Positions 33,482-42,639 of a DNA stretch of 64,000 nt are shown one piece after another (position 1 is the first letter of the stretch; each line of letters begins with the position of its first letter). A program made the translations under genes and the position numbers. The DNA lies in contig SGYQ01000005.1 of assembly GCA_004214155.1 (NCBI GenBank), positions 39,752 through 103,751 on the forward strand, read 5' to 3'. The stretch comes from Burkholderiaceae bacterium. GTDB lineage: Bacteria; Pseudomonadota; Gammaproteobacteria; Burkholderiales; Burkholderiaceae_A. Under the pieces are notes generated by a model that saw nothing but the letters and a program-made list of their open reading frames with translations, searched no databases and was not told the origin of the DNA.

Positions 33482-36028
33482 ATGTCTATTGACTCGACTT
33501 TTTTAGCTTCTAATTATTTGAAAAGCAGATTAGACGGCCTATCTAATACTGACGCGGTTTCCTATGTAAATTCAACAATTGATAATAAGTCTACAGAATC
33601 ATTAGACCGAAAGTTTTCTATTGCGGCATCAGACAGTCAGTATCTCCTTCTTAAAGATACTGTTGACCAACACACAAAGCACACTACGTTAGTTCAAATT
33701 TCTAGTGAAGCACTGGAACACGTGGGTGATTATCTTGTTCAAATTAAGGGGAAAGTGTCTCAATTAGAGTCTTCTTTACAAAATGACCCTCTGCGTATTG
33801 AAATCTCCTCCGAACTGGCAACACTCGAAAACGAACTTTCGACATATTTAAGTGCTTCCATTCAGAGTGCATCTGAAAAAAATATAAATATTAGTAACTT
33901 CTCTAGCGAATCAGAGACAAAGTTTTTCAATGAGGTGGTTGTCAACGGCAACTTTTCCCATGCTGAAGCCCAAAAGCTTGCTGAGATAGAGGTTAATTTT
34001 GCCCATGGGATAGCAGAAACCATTACGGCCCACAATCGACAAACTTGTCCTATATGCCAAGCGAATGCCGCTGCAGATTCCTCTGGAATTGCCCAAGGAG
34101 CTTTTGACAGGATTGATGGGAGTTCCAACTCAAATCCTACTCCCTATGAGGGTTCCACACAGAACAACACTTCTGTGACCGGAGCCTCTCCAAATGCAAC
34201 GACATCTGTGGAAGAGTTAGACTCACTGATGCTGGCAAACAAATGGGAGTTATCTGCATCAGAGACTTTATCTTATTCTTATTACCAAACATCTGGCGTT
34301 GCATACACATATAGTGTTGACGCCTCCGGACAAGGTGGTGCAGGTGTGGGTACAGCTGGACTCTCTCTTTTAGGTGATAGTGCTGATTTAGAGGCGAGGC
34401 TTGATGCAGCATTTACCGATTGGGATAACGTGGGTGCGTGGAGTTTCGAGAAAGTGACCGAGTCAGGCAGCACTGTTGGAGAAATTAGGTCAAGAGAGTT
34501 GTCTGGGGTAGGAACTCCAAGTTATTCGGCATTTGCTTACGGTCCGGGTTCTAACCCGATTAATGGTGATATTTGGTATGTTCCCTCGTACGGTGAGCAA
34601 ATGGATGAAGGTAGTTTTAACTATTATACTGCACTGCATGAAATTGGTCATGCTGTTGGTTTAAGCCACCCCTTTGATGGTGGCGGTAGAGGAGGGACAA
34701 CTCTAACTGACAGTAAAGATTTCGTGCGAAATACTGTTATGTCTTATACATCCAACGATAGGAATACAAGATTTATTATTTCAGGAGGTACTACAGCGAG
34801 TCCGACTAACTTGGCTCAAAAAAGGCTTTATCCAACCGACCCGGGAATGCTGGATGTTCAGGTAATTGAGCACATGTATGGAACGTCAACAGATACAAAC
34901 CTAGGAGACACCACGTACTCCTTCGCTGATAAGGAATTTTTCTTAAAGACCATAGTAGACAGTGGAGGTACAGATACAATTGATGGGTCAAGCCAGACAG
35001 AAGAGGTTTGGATTAATTTAAATGGCGGTACTGCTTCGTCAATTGGTATTTGGGATGAGACTGAACAAGCTAACTATTGGTCAGGCTTCGGTTTTTCAGT
35101 CACAGCAAACATAACCTCGAGAAATAACTCTGAAGCAAGCGGAACGTATGCATCTCCGTTTGCGAAAGGCTGGTACACAGGTGTTGACAATTTACAGATT
35201 TCCAAAAGTACTACAATAGAAAATGCAAAAGGTGGTGCTAAGGCGGATACGCTAATTGGAAATGATGCGGATAATGAGTTCACTGGTAATGCCGGTAATG
35301 ACAGTATCACAGGAGGTGGGGGAGACGATACTGCTGTTTATAGTGGAGCTAGGGCAAATTACACGATCACAAACAATGGTGGCGGGTCTTATACTATTGC
35401 CGATAACGTGGGCTCGGAGGGTACGGATACTCTTATGTCTATGGAATTTGCAAGGTTTTCAAACGCTACAGTTACGCTTGCAACGGGGTCTGCACGCTCA
35501 AATGGGGGAGATTCATACTTTGAGCCAGATCTTGCGCGCAGTTACAAACCGGTTGTTCGAGAAAACTTAAGTTTGAATGTGGATGCATTCCCAATACTTG
35601 CAAAGTTAAATATTCCTCAAATTCAAGCTTTTACAAGAGGAGTAGCCACCGGTGGCTTTTCCGAAATCCCTACAGCTGAGGCGAAAGCTTTATTTTCAGA
35701 TGGATTAAAAACGGAGGCTGAGATACAAAGCGCGTTAAATGCTCTTGATGAGTTACTAAAGCAAATTGCTGAACAGCAGAGTGTTCTTGCTGCCGCGCAA
35801 ACAAATGTTAACAATAATTTTGCCTCTTTGTTAGTTGGATCAGGTGGCACGTCTGCTGATTTTGAAGCAGCTGGCGTAAGTTCTTCCCTCGTAACCGAAG
35901 TCGAATCAGCGGGATTTGTGGCGGCATTGATGACTGAAATCCGTGCACAAATAAAGGCGTTAGTGGACGCTCAGCTCGCTTCAATTACAAACACGACTCA
36001 AAACGAAGTTACTTCATTACTTTCCTAG
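33482..36028 (+). CDS. Serralysin-like zinc metalloprotease with flagellin-like N-terminus
   Basis: 848 aa. The metzincin site HEIGHAVGLSH is at residues 386-396 (three His ligands, Glu387), followed by the Met-turn VMSYTS near residue 420, as in M10 serralysins. About one RTX-type glycine/aspartate repeat (GNDADNEFTGNAGNDSITGG) lies near residues 593-612, and then a helical tail of about 200 residues. No signal peptide is visible. The first about 160 residues are helical; ISSEALEHVGDYLVQIKGKV and LATLENELSTYL recall the flagellin D1 helices, and SESETKFFNEVVVNG recalls the end of that domain. A CPIC pair is at 189-192. Promoter and location suggest secretion with the flagellum, but type I secretion is the family norm. 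The C-terminus does not look like flagellin. Confidence 0.8.
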   Translation: MSIDSTFLASNYLKSRLDGLSNTDAVSYVNSTIDNKSTESLDRKFSIAASDSQYLLLKDTVDQHTKHTTLVQISSEALEHVGDYLVQIKGKVSQLESSLQNDPLRIEISSELATLENELSTYLSASIQSASEKNINISNFSSESETKFFNEVVVNGNFSHAEAQKLAEIEVNFAHGIAETITAHNRQTCPICQANAAADSSGIAQGAFDRIDGSSNSNPTPYEGSTQNNTSVTGASPNATTSVEELDSLMLANKWELSASETLSYSYYQTSGVAYTYSVDASGQGGAGVGTAGLSLLGDSADLEARLDAAFTDWDNVGAWSFEKVTESGSTVGEIRSRELSGVGTPSYSAFAYGPGSNPINGDIWYVPSYGEQMDEGSFNYYTALHEIGHAVGLSHPFDGGGRGGTTLTDSKDFVRNTVMSYTSNDRNTRFIISGGTTASPTNLAQKRLYPTDPGMLDVQVIEHMYGTSTDTNLGDTTYSFADKEFFLKTIVDSGGTDTIDGSSQTEEVWINLNGGTASSIGIWDETEQANYWSGFGFSVTANITSRNNSEASGTYASPFAKGWYTGVDNLQISKSTTIENAKGGAKADTLIGNDADNEFTGNAGNDSITGGGGDDTAVYSGARANYTITNNGGGSYTIADNVGSEGTDTLMSMEFARFSNATVTLATGSARSNGGDSYFEPDLARSYKPVVRENLSLNVDAFPILAKLNIPQIQAFTRGVATGGFSEIPTAEAKALFSDGLKTEAEIQSALNALDELLKQIAEQQSVLAAAQTNVNNNFASLLVGSGGTSADFEAAGVSSSLVTEVESAGFVAALMTEIRAQIKALVDAQLASITNTTQNEVTSLLS

Positions 36029-36089
36029 TTTGACTTTAGTTTAAAAAGAACGAATTTATCTTAACGTTAATTGACGCTCTCACTATAAA

Positions 36090-36782
36090 TCACATGTTTT
36101 CGCTTTGCATCATTTCCTGTAAGCAGTCTTTCCACTCATTGTTAAATTCGCATTTACGATAATTCTTAAACCAAGGACCCCCCTCGGTATAGTGAATAGC
36201 TCTTGGAATGCCGTCCTCTTTCTTATACCATCCAACCAGCCAGTTCCAGTCGCAAGGAAGCTCACCTATCTCATCGTCTTTTAACCAACTGAATCGATGA
36301 AAGTACGATCCATCATAATTTGGGTTATTGACGCTATCAACAGAAATTTTTTCGTTCGAGGGATGTGAGCAATTCCAGAGAACCACACTTGACCAATTCT
36401 TTCGAGGATAAACTGTTTGGATTTGTCCATCCATTTTCAAACCCGGCTTTGGCTTGAAGTTATGCTTCACACACATTACTGCGTATTTTTCATCTGTTAG
36501 TGCGAAAAGATTTGTCACGTCTTCTAAGAAAATTATGTCGCAATCAATGAAGAGTGCCCATCCTTTAAAATTCATGAGGTGAGGAACGAGAAACCTGGTA
36601 AATGTGAATTCGGTGGAGGCTAATTTATCTACCTCCCTCCAATAAACTTTCTTCTGCCTTAGTTCTTGCTGAATTAGAGGTTTAACTTGAACGCCAGGAT
36701 TAAATCGTTTGATACTATATTCGCATACCTGGTACGCAATATCTTCGCGGGTATCATATCCGACAAAAACTTGTTGTGTCAT
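36090..36782 (-). CDS. Putative GT-A glycosyltransferase
   Basis: 230 aa. It begins with VFVGYDTREDIAYQVCEYSI, a start common to a bacterial family near GT8. FIDCDIIFLED around residues 98-108 supplies the D-x-D metal motif. VVLWNCSH and the late CDWNWLVGWY and IHYTEGGPWFKNY segments are as in the same group. No signal peptide or membrane helix. It is divergent from another glycosyltransferase-like gene. It may add a sugar to the surface glycan made by the island; donor unknown. Confidence 0.65.
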   Translation of the reverse strand: MTQQVFVGYDTREDIAYQVCEYSIKRFNPGVQVKPLIQQELRQKKVYWREVDKLASTEFTFTRFLVPHLMNFKGWALFIDCDIIFLEDVTNLFALTDEKYAVMCVKHNFKPKPGLKMDGQIQTVYPRKNWSSVVLWNCSHPSNEKISVDSVNNPNYDGSYFHRFSWLKDDEIGELPCDWNWLVGWYKKEDGIPRAIHYTEGGPWFKNYRKCEFNNEWKDCLQEMMQSENM

Positions 36783-36925
36783 GGTTTTTCTTCCGATTAC
36801 TGGTTATAAAAGAAATTAATAGAAAATAATATATTATAATCTGGGCTACTTTATACTGAAAATTTCACTGTTTACAATGTCGTTATAAAATCAAATTTTA
36901 TCATACTGGTGAAGAAAGGCCGGCT

Positions 36926-37960
36926 ATGCTCTTATCAGAAAAATCAATTGCATGGTTAATTTCCAATTTACGAACAAATGACTTTGGTGAATTGTTTAGC
37001 ACAGAATTGGCAAGCACAAGGATGCGTGCAGGAGTTTGTATATCTGGGTGTAAGAATGTTGGTTTAAATGTTTTGTCTCCGAATTACCGGGAACCGTTTC
37101 ACGACCCAGACATTGTTTTTATGGCAAAGTTTGTGCCGGATAGCAACACAGGACAATATCTCGATGATTCAGGTGTAAGAAGACAGATTTGGTTGGATAA
37201 AATTAATAAACTTAAAAGTAAAAATAAAGTTCTTTTGCTAGATTACACTGATAATCATTTTTCTAAAGAAGGAATTGTTGGTGATTTTTACAGAGAAATA
37301 AAGCCTGCTGTGTCCGGATTGATTCTACCTAGTGAAAAAATGAAAAAAAACATTGATAGGGAGTGGGATGGCTTCACTAAAGTGATCCCGGAACCAGTCG
37401 AGGTAGATTTTTTGGAACCGGATAGGCAGAAACCCGATTATAGTGAGATGACTGCTTTATGGTTTGGGCATAATTCAAATCTTGGATTCTTGATGAAATA
37501 CATTGCGACTTCGATACATAATAATCCACCAAGAAGATTGATTATTTTGACAAATAACATGCCGACTCAAGTAGTGAGACAGGGTGCGACACTGGCACCT
37601 AAAGGGTTAGAGATCAAGTTAGGACAGTGGTCTTTGGATAACATGCGAAAGGCGGCAAAAGTCTCGCATTATGCGTTAATACCTAGCGAGAAAAACAATC
37701 CACGGAAAAGTGGAGTGAGTCCTGGCCGTTTGCTAACGAGTATGGCTTTGGGTCTGCCAGTAATTGCTGAGCCACTCGATTCATATCTACCTTTTAAGGA
37801 GTTCTTTGCCTTTACTGATTCAGATAGAGCTAAGGAATTAGCCAAAGACCCAAAGATATACCATGGTAAAGTTAAAGAAGTCCAAGGTATTATTCGGAGG
37901 AGCTATACAGTATCCGCTATTGAGGAGGAATGGGTAAAAGTGGTAAGAGAATGTCTGTAA
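36926..37960 (+). CDS. Putative GT-B glycosyltransferase
   Basis: 344 aa. No catalytic motif is diagnostic, but the plan fits a two-domain GT-B enzyme: an N-terminal region with KVLLLDYTDNHF and GLILPSEKMKKNI, then TALWFGHNSNLGFL, a strand pair LIILTNN, and HYALIPSE..., SPGRLLTSMALGLPVIAEPL, the phosphate-binding helix region of GT4 proteins. GAAGAAAGG precedes the ATG. The 143-base gap upstream is AT-rich and otherwise empty. Function inferred as transfer to a surface glycan. Confidence 0.55.
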   Translation: MLLSEKSIAWLISNLRTNDFGELFSTELASTRMRAGVCISGCKNVGLNVLSPNYREPFHDPDIVFMAKFVPDSNTGQYLDDSGVRRQIWLDKINKLKSKNKVLLLDYTDNHFSKEGIVGDFYREIKPAVSGLILPSEKMKKNIDREWDGFTKVIPEPVEVDFLEPDRQKPDYSEMTALWFGHNSNLGFLMKYIATSIHNNPPRRLIILTNNMPTQVVRQGATLAPKGLEIKLGQWSLDNMRKAAKVSHYALIPSEKNNPRKSGVSPGRLLTSMALGLPVIAEPLDSYLPFKEFFAFTDSDRAKELAKDPKIYHGKVKEVQGIIRRSYTVSAIEEEWVKVVRECL

Positions 37961-38005
37961 AGTCCAAGTTAGAAGCGCGAGTAAGAATATATTTGGGAGG
38001 TAGAA

Positions 38006-38734
38006 GTGCACTGTAGAGCAACTGCTAGTTTTTTCTTCGTTTTTTTTGCTATGTTTTTCAGTCTTTCATGTATTAGTCAAGTGAGGGCAGAGACTGAAGC
38101 ACTAGAGGCAGGTGTTCAAGCAATGGGCCGTGGACATTATGCTACTGCGCTCAGGGCTTTTAGGAATTTAGCAAAAACTGGGGATGCTCAGGCTGAGAAC
38201 AATATTGGCTACTTGTATGAAAGAGGGCTTGGAGTTCCACAGGATTATGGGATGGCCTTGAAATGGTATAAGCTTGCGGCGTCGAAGGCCTTGCCTGAAG
38301 GGGAATATAATACGGGACTGTTGTACCACCACGGTTACGGTGTTGCAAAAAACCAGTCAGAAGCCAAAAAGTGGTTTGAAAGGTCGGCGAGAAAAGGTTT
38401 CGTCAATGCGGAATTTATGATGGGGCATATGCATCAAAATGGCTGGGGAGTTAGGCCAGATGGGATCAGGGCATTAAGTTGGTATAAGAGGGCGGCGAAA
38501 AAGGGAAAAGTTGAAGCTCAATTTATGACAGGTTACATGTTCATGTCTGGCGAAGCAGGGGAGGAGCAAGCAGTAAAAGGTTATGCGTGGACAAAGGTTT
38601 CGTTTTTGAATGGTTATGAAGGTGCCAAAGAGGTTTTAGATTATGCTGAGTTGAGTATGAAAGATAGCCAGGTAAAAATGGCAAAAGCATTGGCAAAACA
38701 GTGTCTGGTTTCAAAATTAAAAAATTGCCCATAG
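38006..38734 (+). CDS. Exported Sel1-repeat (TPR-like) protein
   Basis: 242 aa, GTG start preceded by GGGAGG. The N-terminus is a signal peptide, with a hydrophobic stretch SFFFVFFAMFFSLSC and a likely signal-peptidase site at QVRAE. The mature part has about five Sel1 repeats, such as AENNIGYLYERGLGVPQDYG and GEYNTGLLYHHGYGVAKNQ, each about 36 residues. It should be periplasmic and act as a scaffold or adaptor. There is no sign of a lipobox. It is in line with the nitroreductase gene 18 bases downstream, but no shared function is evident. Confidence 0.85.
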   Translation: MHCRATASFFFVFFAMFFSLSCISQVRAETEALEAGVQAMGRGHYATALRAFRNLAKTGDAQAENNIGYLYERGLGVPQDYGMALKWYKLAASKALPEGEYNTGLLYHHGYGVAKNQSEAKKWFERSARKGFVNAEFMMGHMHQNGWGVRPDGIRALSWYKRAAKKGKVEAQFMTGYMFMSGEAGEEQAVKGYAWTKVSFLNGYEGAKEVLDYAELSMKDSQVKMAKALAKQCLVSKLKNCP

Positions 38735-38752
38735 AAATAGGAGAGAGGTATT

Positions 38753-39328
38753 TTGAATAAATCGTTTTCTAATAGACAAAATGGTATTGCAGATAACCTA
38801 TTTATTGAAAGGTGGTCTCCTAGAAGCTTTTCCTCTGAATCAATGCCATCAGCAGATTTAAAGAAATTAATTGACGCAGCAAGGTGGTCTCCTTCAACTT
38901 TGAATGAACAACCGTGGCTGTTTTATACCGCGCACCGAAAGTCTGCGAAATTTAATGATTTTGTTACCTGTTTAAGTGAGGGCAATCAAGTCTGGGCAAA
39001 AAACGCCGCCGTATTAGGGTTTTTGATTGCGAGGAAGTTTTTTAAAAACAAAGCGAGAGAAAATCAGTTAGCTCAATTTGACTGTGGTTCGGCATGGATG
39101 GCTCTGACAATGCAGGCTCGATTATTGGGATATTTTACACACGGTATGGGTGGTATTGATCGGGATTTGGTACGAGATCTGCTATTGCTAAATGAAAAAG
39201 AACACAGTGTTATTATGGGGTTCGCTGTAGGCAAGAAGGCGGATTCTGCGTTACTACCAGAAAATTTACGGGAAAAGGAAAAACCATCAAATCGGGATGA
39301 TTTGGTAAGTTTTTGGAAGTCTTTTTAG
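38753..39328 (+). CDS. Nitroreductase family protein
   Basis: 191 aa, TTG start with AGGAGAGAGG upstream. FMN-dependent oxidoreductase: RWSPRSFSSESMPSADLKKL, ARWSPSTLNEQPWLFYTA and the late HSVIMGFAVGKKAD segment are the family's FMN-contact regions. The protein is a little shorter than typical (about 200-220). It reduces nitro compounds or quinones, or serves another flavin reaction; the substrate is unknown. It is not part of an obvious pathway here. Confidence 0.85.
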   Translation: MNKSFSNRQNGIADNLFIERWSPRSFSSESMPSADLKKLIDAARWSPSTLNEQPWLFYTAHRKSAKFNDFVTCLSEGNQVWAKNAAVLGFLIARKFFKNKARENQLAQFDCGSAWMALTMQARLLGYFTHGMGGIDRDLVRDLLLLNEKEHSVIMGFAVGKKADSALLPENLREKEKPSNRDDLVSFWKSF

Positions 39329-39388
39329 TAATTAAAAATAAGGTTATTAACGTGCAATCTAAAAAAACTTTTGCAATGTGAATATAGT

Positions 39389-40897
39389 ATGAGAAGAAAA
39401 GAGCTCTTTGGTCATCCAATGGGACTGTACATACTCTTTTTAACCGAAATGTGGGAACGTTTTAGCTATTATGGTATGCGCGCGCTTCTCATTTTGTATC
39501 TTACAAAACATTTTCTTTTTAGTGATGCTCAGGCGGGGATGATTTATGGGAGTTATGTGGCTTTGATATATGGTTTACCTCTTTTAGGTGGTATCATCGC
39601 CGATAGATATCTTGGAATGAAAAAAGCCATAACTTTTGGAGCAGTCCTTTTAGTACTGGGACATATCTCGATGGCATTTGAGGGTCCAGGCGCGAACAAT
39701 TTCGATGGTTCGATAGTCAGGGACCGAAATTATCTCAATTACTTCTTCTTATCGATATCTTTAATTGCAGTTGGTGTGGGTTTTTTAAAAGCAAATATCT
39801 CGAATTTAGTTGGAACCTTATATTCTGAGAAAGATGGAAGACGGGACAGTGGTTTTACCATTTTTTACATGGGAATTAACCTAGGAGCGTTTGTCGCAAC
39901 TTTATTATGTGCATATTTAGGTGAAACATATGGATGGAAGTACGGATTTGGAGCAGCCGGGGTTGGAATGGTACTCGGTTTGTTCACCTTTACTAAAGGA
40001 ACAAGGATTTTATCGGATAAAGGGAATCCTCCAGATCCACAGTTTTTAGAAAAGAGATTGCTTTCAGTTAAAGTGGAAAATTTGATTTATTTGAGTTCCT
40101 TGTTGTTTGTATTGTTAATTTGGATATTGTTTCAAGTTCTCGACAATTTCGGTATTTTATTATTGGTTGTTGGTTTACCAGTGATCATTTGGTTAAGTTA
40201 TTTTCTGTTTACCGAGTGTAACCGCGTTGAACGTAATCAAACTTTTTCAATTTTAGTTTTAATGGCATTTTCAGTGTTTTTTTGGGCTTTATTTGAGCAG
40301 GCTGCTTCCTCGATAACGCTATTTACAGACAGAAATGTGCAGTTAATCGATGGAGTTTCTGCGGGAATGTTTCAGGCATTAAACCCATTTTTTATAGTTT
40401 TGTTTGCTCCTGTGTTTGCCTATTTCTGGGTATATCTAAATAAAAAAAATATTGAGCCTAACGCAACGATAAAATTTGCAATCGCCATCTTATTTATTTC
40501 CATTGGTTTTTTCTCCCTGGTAGTTGGATCAGGATTAGCAGGTGACGATTTTAGGGTTAGCTTAATATTTCTTGTTGTGATGTATCTTTTTCATACTTTT
40601 GGAGAGCTCTGTTTATCGCCAGTAGGCCTTTCTATGGTAACTAAGTTGTCAATCGCTCGAATCGCTGGGCTCATGATGGGTATCTGGTTTTTATCAAGTT
40701 CCTTGGCAGGCTATGTCTCTGGTTTAATAGCTGGATTAATGTCCATTCCGAAAGATATCGCAGACATACAAAACAAAAGTGCTGCCTCTCTAAAAATATA
40801 TAGTTCAAATTTCGAAACCTTAGGCATTCTCGCACTAGTGGTTTCGTTCATCCTATTTTTAATTTCTCCGATCATAAGTAGATATATGAAAGACTGA
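39389..40897 (+). CDS. POT/PTR2 family peptide transporter
   Basis: About 502 aa, proton-coupled oligopeptide transporter of the major facilitator superfamily. The hallmark proton-coupling motif ExxER is in LTEMWERFSYYGMRALL near the N-terminus, followed by LGGIIADRYLGMKKAI and FYMGINLGAFVATLLCAY. It has many hydrophobic segments, about 14 by inspection, in the inner membrane. GELCLSPVGLSMVTKLS lies near the C-terminus as in the family. The ATG at 39389 is chosen; TTG 39371 would add six residues. It imports di- and tripeptides. Confidence 0.9.
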   Translation: MRRKELFGHPMGLYILFLTEMWERFSYYGMRALLILYLTKHFLFSDAQAGMIYGSYVALIYGLPLLGGIIADRYLGMKKAITFGAVLLVLGHISMAFEGPGANNFDGSIVRDRNYLNYFFLSISLIAVGVGFLKANISNLVGTLYSEKDGRRDSGFTIFYMGINLGAFVATLLCAYLGETYGWKYGFGAAGVGMVLGLFTFTKGTRILSDKGNPPDPQFLEKRLLSVKVENLIYLSSLLFVLLIWILFQVLDNFGILLLVVGLPVIIWLSYFLFTECNRVERNQTFSILVLMAFSVFFWALFEQAASSITLFTDRNVQLIDGVSAGMFQALNPFFIVLFAPVFAYFWVYLNKKNIEPNATIKFAIAILFISIGFFSLVVGSGLAGDDFRVSLIFLVVMYLFHTFGELCLSPVGLSMVTKLSIARIAGLMMGIWFLSSSLAGYVSGLIAGLMSIPKDIADIQNKSAASLKIYSSNFETLGILALVVSFILFLISPIISRYMKD

Positions 40898-40936
40898 GAT
40901 TTTCATGTATTCTGCTATATTGACGGTATTACATAA

Positions 40937-41503
40937 ATGTTGAATGATTTTTTCAAAGATAGTGCGAAAGTAATAGAATCGCTTACAGAGTTTGAGCAAC
41001 TTTGTGGTGTCATTGCTGAGCGCATAGAAACTGTTCATGCTCGTGGAAACAGTATTCTTGTAGCTGGTAACGGGGGTAGTTGCTCGGATAGTTTTCATTT
41101 TGCTGGAGAACTATCTTGTACCTATGACAAGGCTACCCGAAAAGCTTATCGTGCAATTTGCCTTCAGGCTAACCAGGCTGCAGTCACTGCCTGGAGCAAT
41201 GATTTCGATTTTATTTCATTTTATGAACGTCAGATTCAAGCTATTGGGCGACAAGGAGATCTTTTAGTTTTGTTTTCTACTAGCGGAGGATGTTTAAAGA
41301 AAAACAGGTCCTTGAATTTAATCTCTGCCGCAAAGAAAGCTAAAGAGTTGGGAATAGAAGTTGTAAGTTTTGTTGGTAAGGATGGGGGTGAATTGGCGAA
41401 AATTTCAGACACCGTGCTGCACGTCAAAAATAGCAGTACTGCAATGGTTCAACAAGCACACATAACTCTAGCGCATGCTATTTGCGAGTTATTGGAAAAT
41501 TAA
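40937..41503 (+). CDS. gmhA: Phosphoheptose isomerase, GmhA-like (SIS domain)
   Basis: 188 aa. Converts sedoheptulose 7-phosphate to D-glycero-D-manno-heptose 7-phosphate, the first step to ADP- or GDP-heptose. The SIS-domain motif ILVAGNGGSCSDSFHFAGEL at about residues 36-55 and LLVLFSTSGGCLKKNRSL at about 108-125 are family hallmarks; AMVQQAHITLAHAICELLE closes the protein. Together with the hddA-like kinase it supports a heptose route in this organism. It may equally serve the LPS core, since neighbours here are not heptose genes. Confidence 0.88.
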   Translation: MLNDFFKDSAKVIESLTEFEQLCGVIAERIETVHARGNSILVAGNGGSCSDSFHFAGELSCTYDKATRKAYRAICLQANQAAVTAWSNDFDFISFYERQIQAIGRQGDLLVLFSTSGGCLKKNRSLNLISAAKKAKELGIEVVSFVGKDGGELAKISDTVLHVKNSSTAMVQQAHITLAHAICELLEN

Positions 41504-41519
41504 ATCGAAGGAGAATAGC

Positions 41520-41918
41520 ATGAGAATTTTTCTTAATTTTAGTTTAGTTATTCTTTTATTTTTGAATCCTTGTTTTGCAGGTTGGTCTGAAGTTGCGAGA
41601 AACACCGACTTTACTAGATACTTTCTTGATTTTGGAAAAATGCAGGTCGTTGAGCCTTACACTTATGCCTGGCTTTTAGTAAATTATTTAGAGCCAGGTC
41701 AGTCGGGAAACATGAGTGAGGTGCATTATATTAAAGTTCACTGTAGCGATTCCGTTTATCGAACAATGAAAATTTTACGTTATGGTGGGCCGATGGGTCT
41801 TGGAAATGTAGCGGACAGTTTTGTGCCTTCTAATTCCTTGGATTGGAGTTATGCCAAAAGTGGAACGGCCAGAGAAGCCGTCATAAAAAATATTTGTACT
41901 AATGGACTCGTCGATTAG
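41520..41918 (+). CDS. Small exported protein, surface-adhesin-E-like
   Basis: 132 aa from ATG 41520, which is preceded by AAGGAG at 41508-41513. The signal peptide is ILLFLNPCFAG with a clear cut after CFA. The mature part has WSEVARNTDFTRYFLDF, YTYAWLLVNYLEP, and two later cysteines in VHCSDSVYR and IKNICTNG, which probably form a disulfide. The pattern is reminiscent of the surface-adhesin protein E family. Periplasmic or surface-exposed. No pathway can be given. Confidence 0.65.
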   Translation: MRIFLNFSLVILLFLNPCFAGWSEVARNTDFTRYFLDFGKMQVVEPYTYAWLLVNYLEPGQSGNMSEVHYIKVHCSDSVYRTMKILRYGGPMGLGNVADSFVPSNSLDWSYAKSGTAREAVIKNICTNGLVD

Positions 41919-41959
41919 CATTAGCGGGTTAAATAATAGTTTCTCTTTCCTATAGTACA

Positions 41960-42610
41960 ATGGAGCTTCCCAGTTACCCATCAACTGCAAGAAATAAAAT
42001 TTTTATTTCTGAGGTGCTTAGGAGTTGCTTGCCTAAAAATGGAACCGTATTAGAAACTGCTTCGGGTACTGGGGAACACATTAGTTTTTTTTGCGAAGAG
42101 TTTCCTAAATTGGTGTGGCAACCATCAGATAAATCTAACGAGCTTTTTTGGGCTATCCGAGAAAGAACAGATAGCGTAGAGAATGTGAAAAAGCCAGTTG
42201 TGATAGACCTCTTAACAGAGTCTTTTAGGGTTATGAAAGAAAACTATGTTGGCGTAGTAAATATCAATATGATTCACATTGCACCATGGGATGCTTGCTT
42301 AGGATTATTTCGCCTTGCTAGAGAAGTTATTTCTCCGGATGGATTTGTTTATTTATATGGACCTTTTAAAGTAGGGGGTTCACACTCTTCAGAGAGTAAT
42401 AATAAGTTTGATATTTCTCTAAGAGACCGTAATTCTAGTTGGGGAGTTAGAAATCTAGAGGATGTTATAAGTATTGCAAAGAATTGCGGGTTTTTTTATT
42501 ACGACGTTTATGAAATGCCTGTAAACAACAAATCGGTGATTTTTAAAAAGAACAATCAAGCAAATATTACGGTAAAAACGCGAGAGACCAATAGAGTTTT
42601 AAATAGCTGA
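41960..42610 (+). CDS. DUF938 methyltransferase-like protein
   Basis: 216 aa. VLETASGTGEHISFF is a SAM-binding-like motif I, and MIHIAPWDACLGLFRLA, FVYLYGPFKVGGSHSSESN and FDISLRDRNSSWGVRN are the hallmarks of the DUF938 family, common in Gammaproteobacteria and Betaproteobacteria. It has the length of the family (about 205). The substrate is unknown. It is convergent with cysQ; the 29 bases between them show nothing clear. Confidence 0.85.
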   Translation: MELPSYPSTARNKIFISEVLRSCLPKNGTVLETASGTGEHISFFCEEFPKLVWQPSDKSNELFWAIRERTDSVENVKKPVVIDLLTESFRVMKENYVGVVNINMIHIAPWDACLGLFRLAREVISPDGFVYLYGPFKVGGSHSSESNNKFDISLRDRNSSWGVRNLEDVISIAKNCGFFYYDVYEMPVNNKSVIFKKNNQANITVKTRETNRVLNS

Positions 42611-42639
42611 GTTTCGGAAAGTCGCGGTATAGACGTACC

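Noticed and set aside
33482..36028. Calling the metalloprotease a classical flagellinolysin.
   Set aside because: The HExxHxxGxxH site and Met-turn are serralysin-like, and no flagellin C-terminal domain is present.
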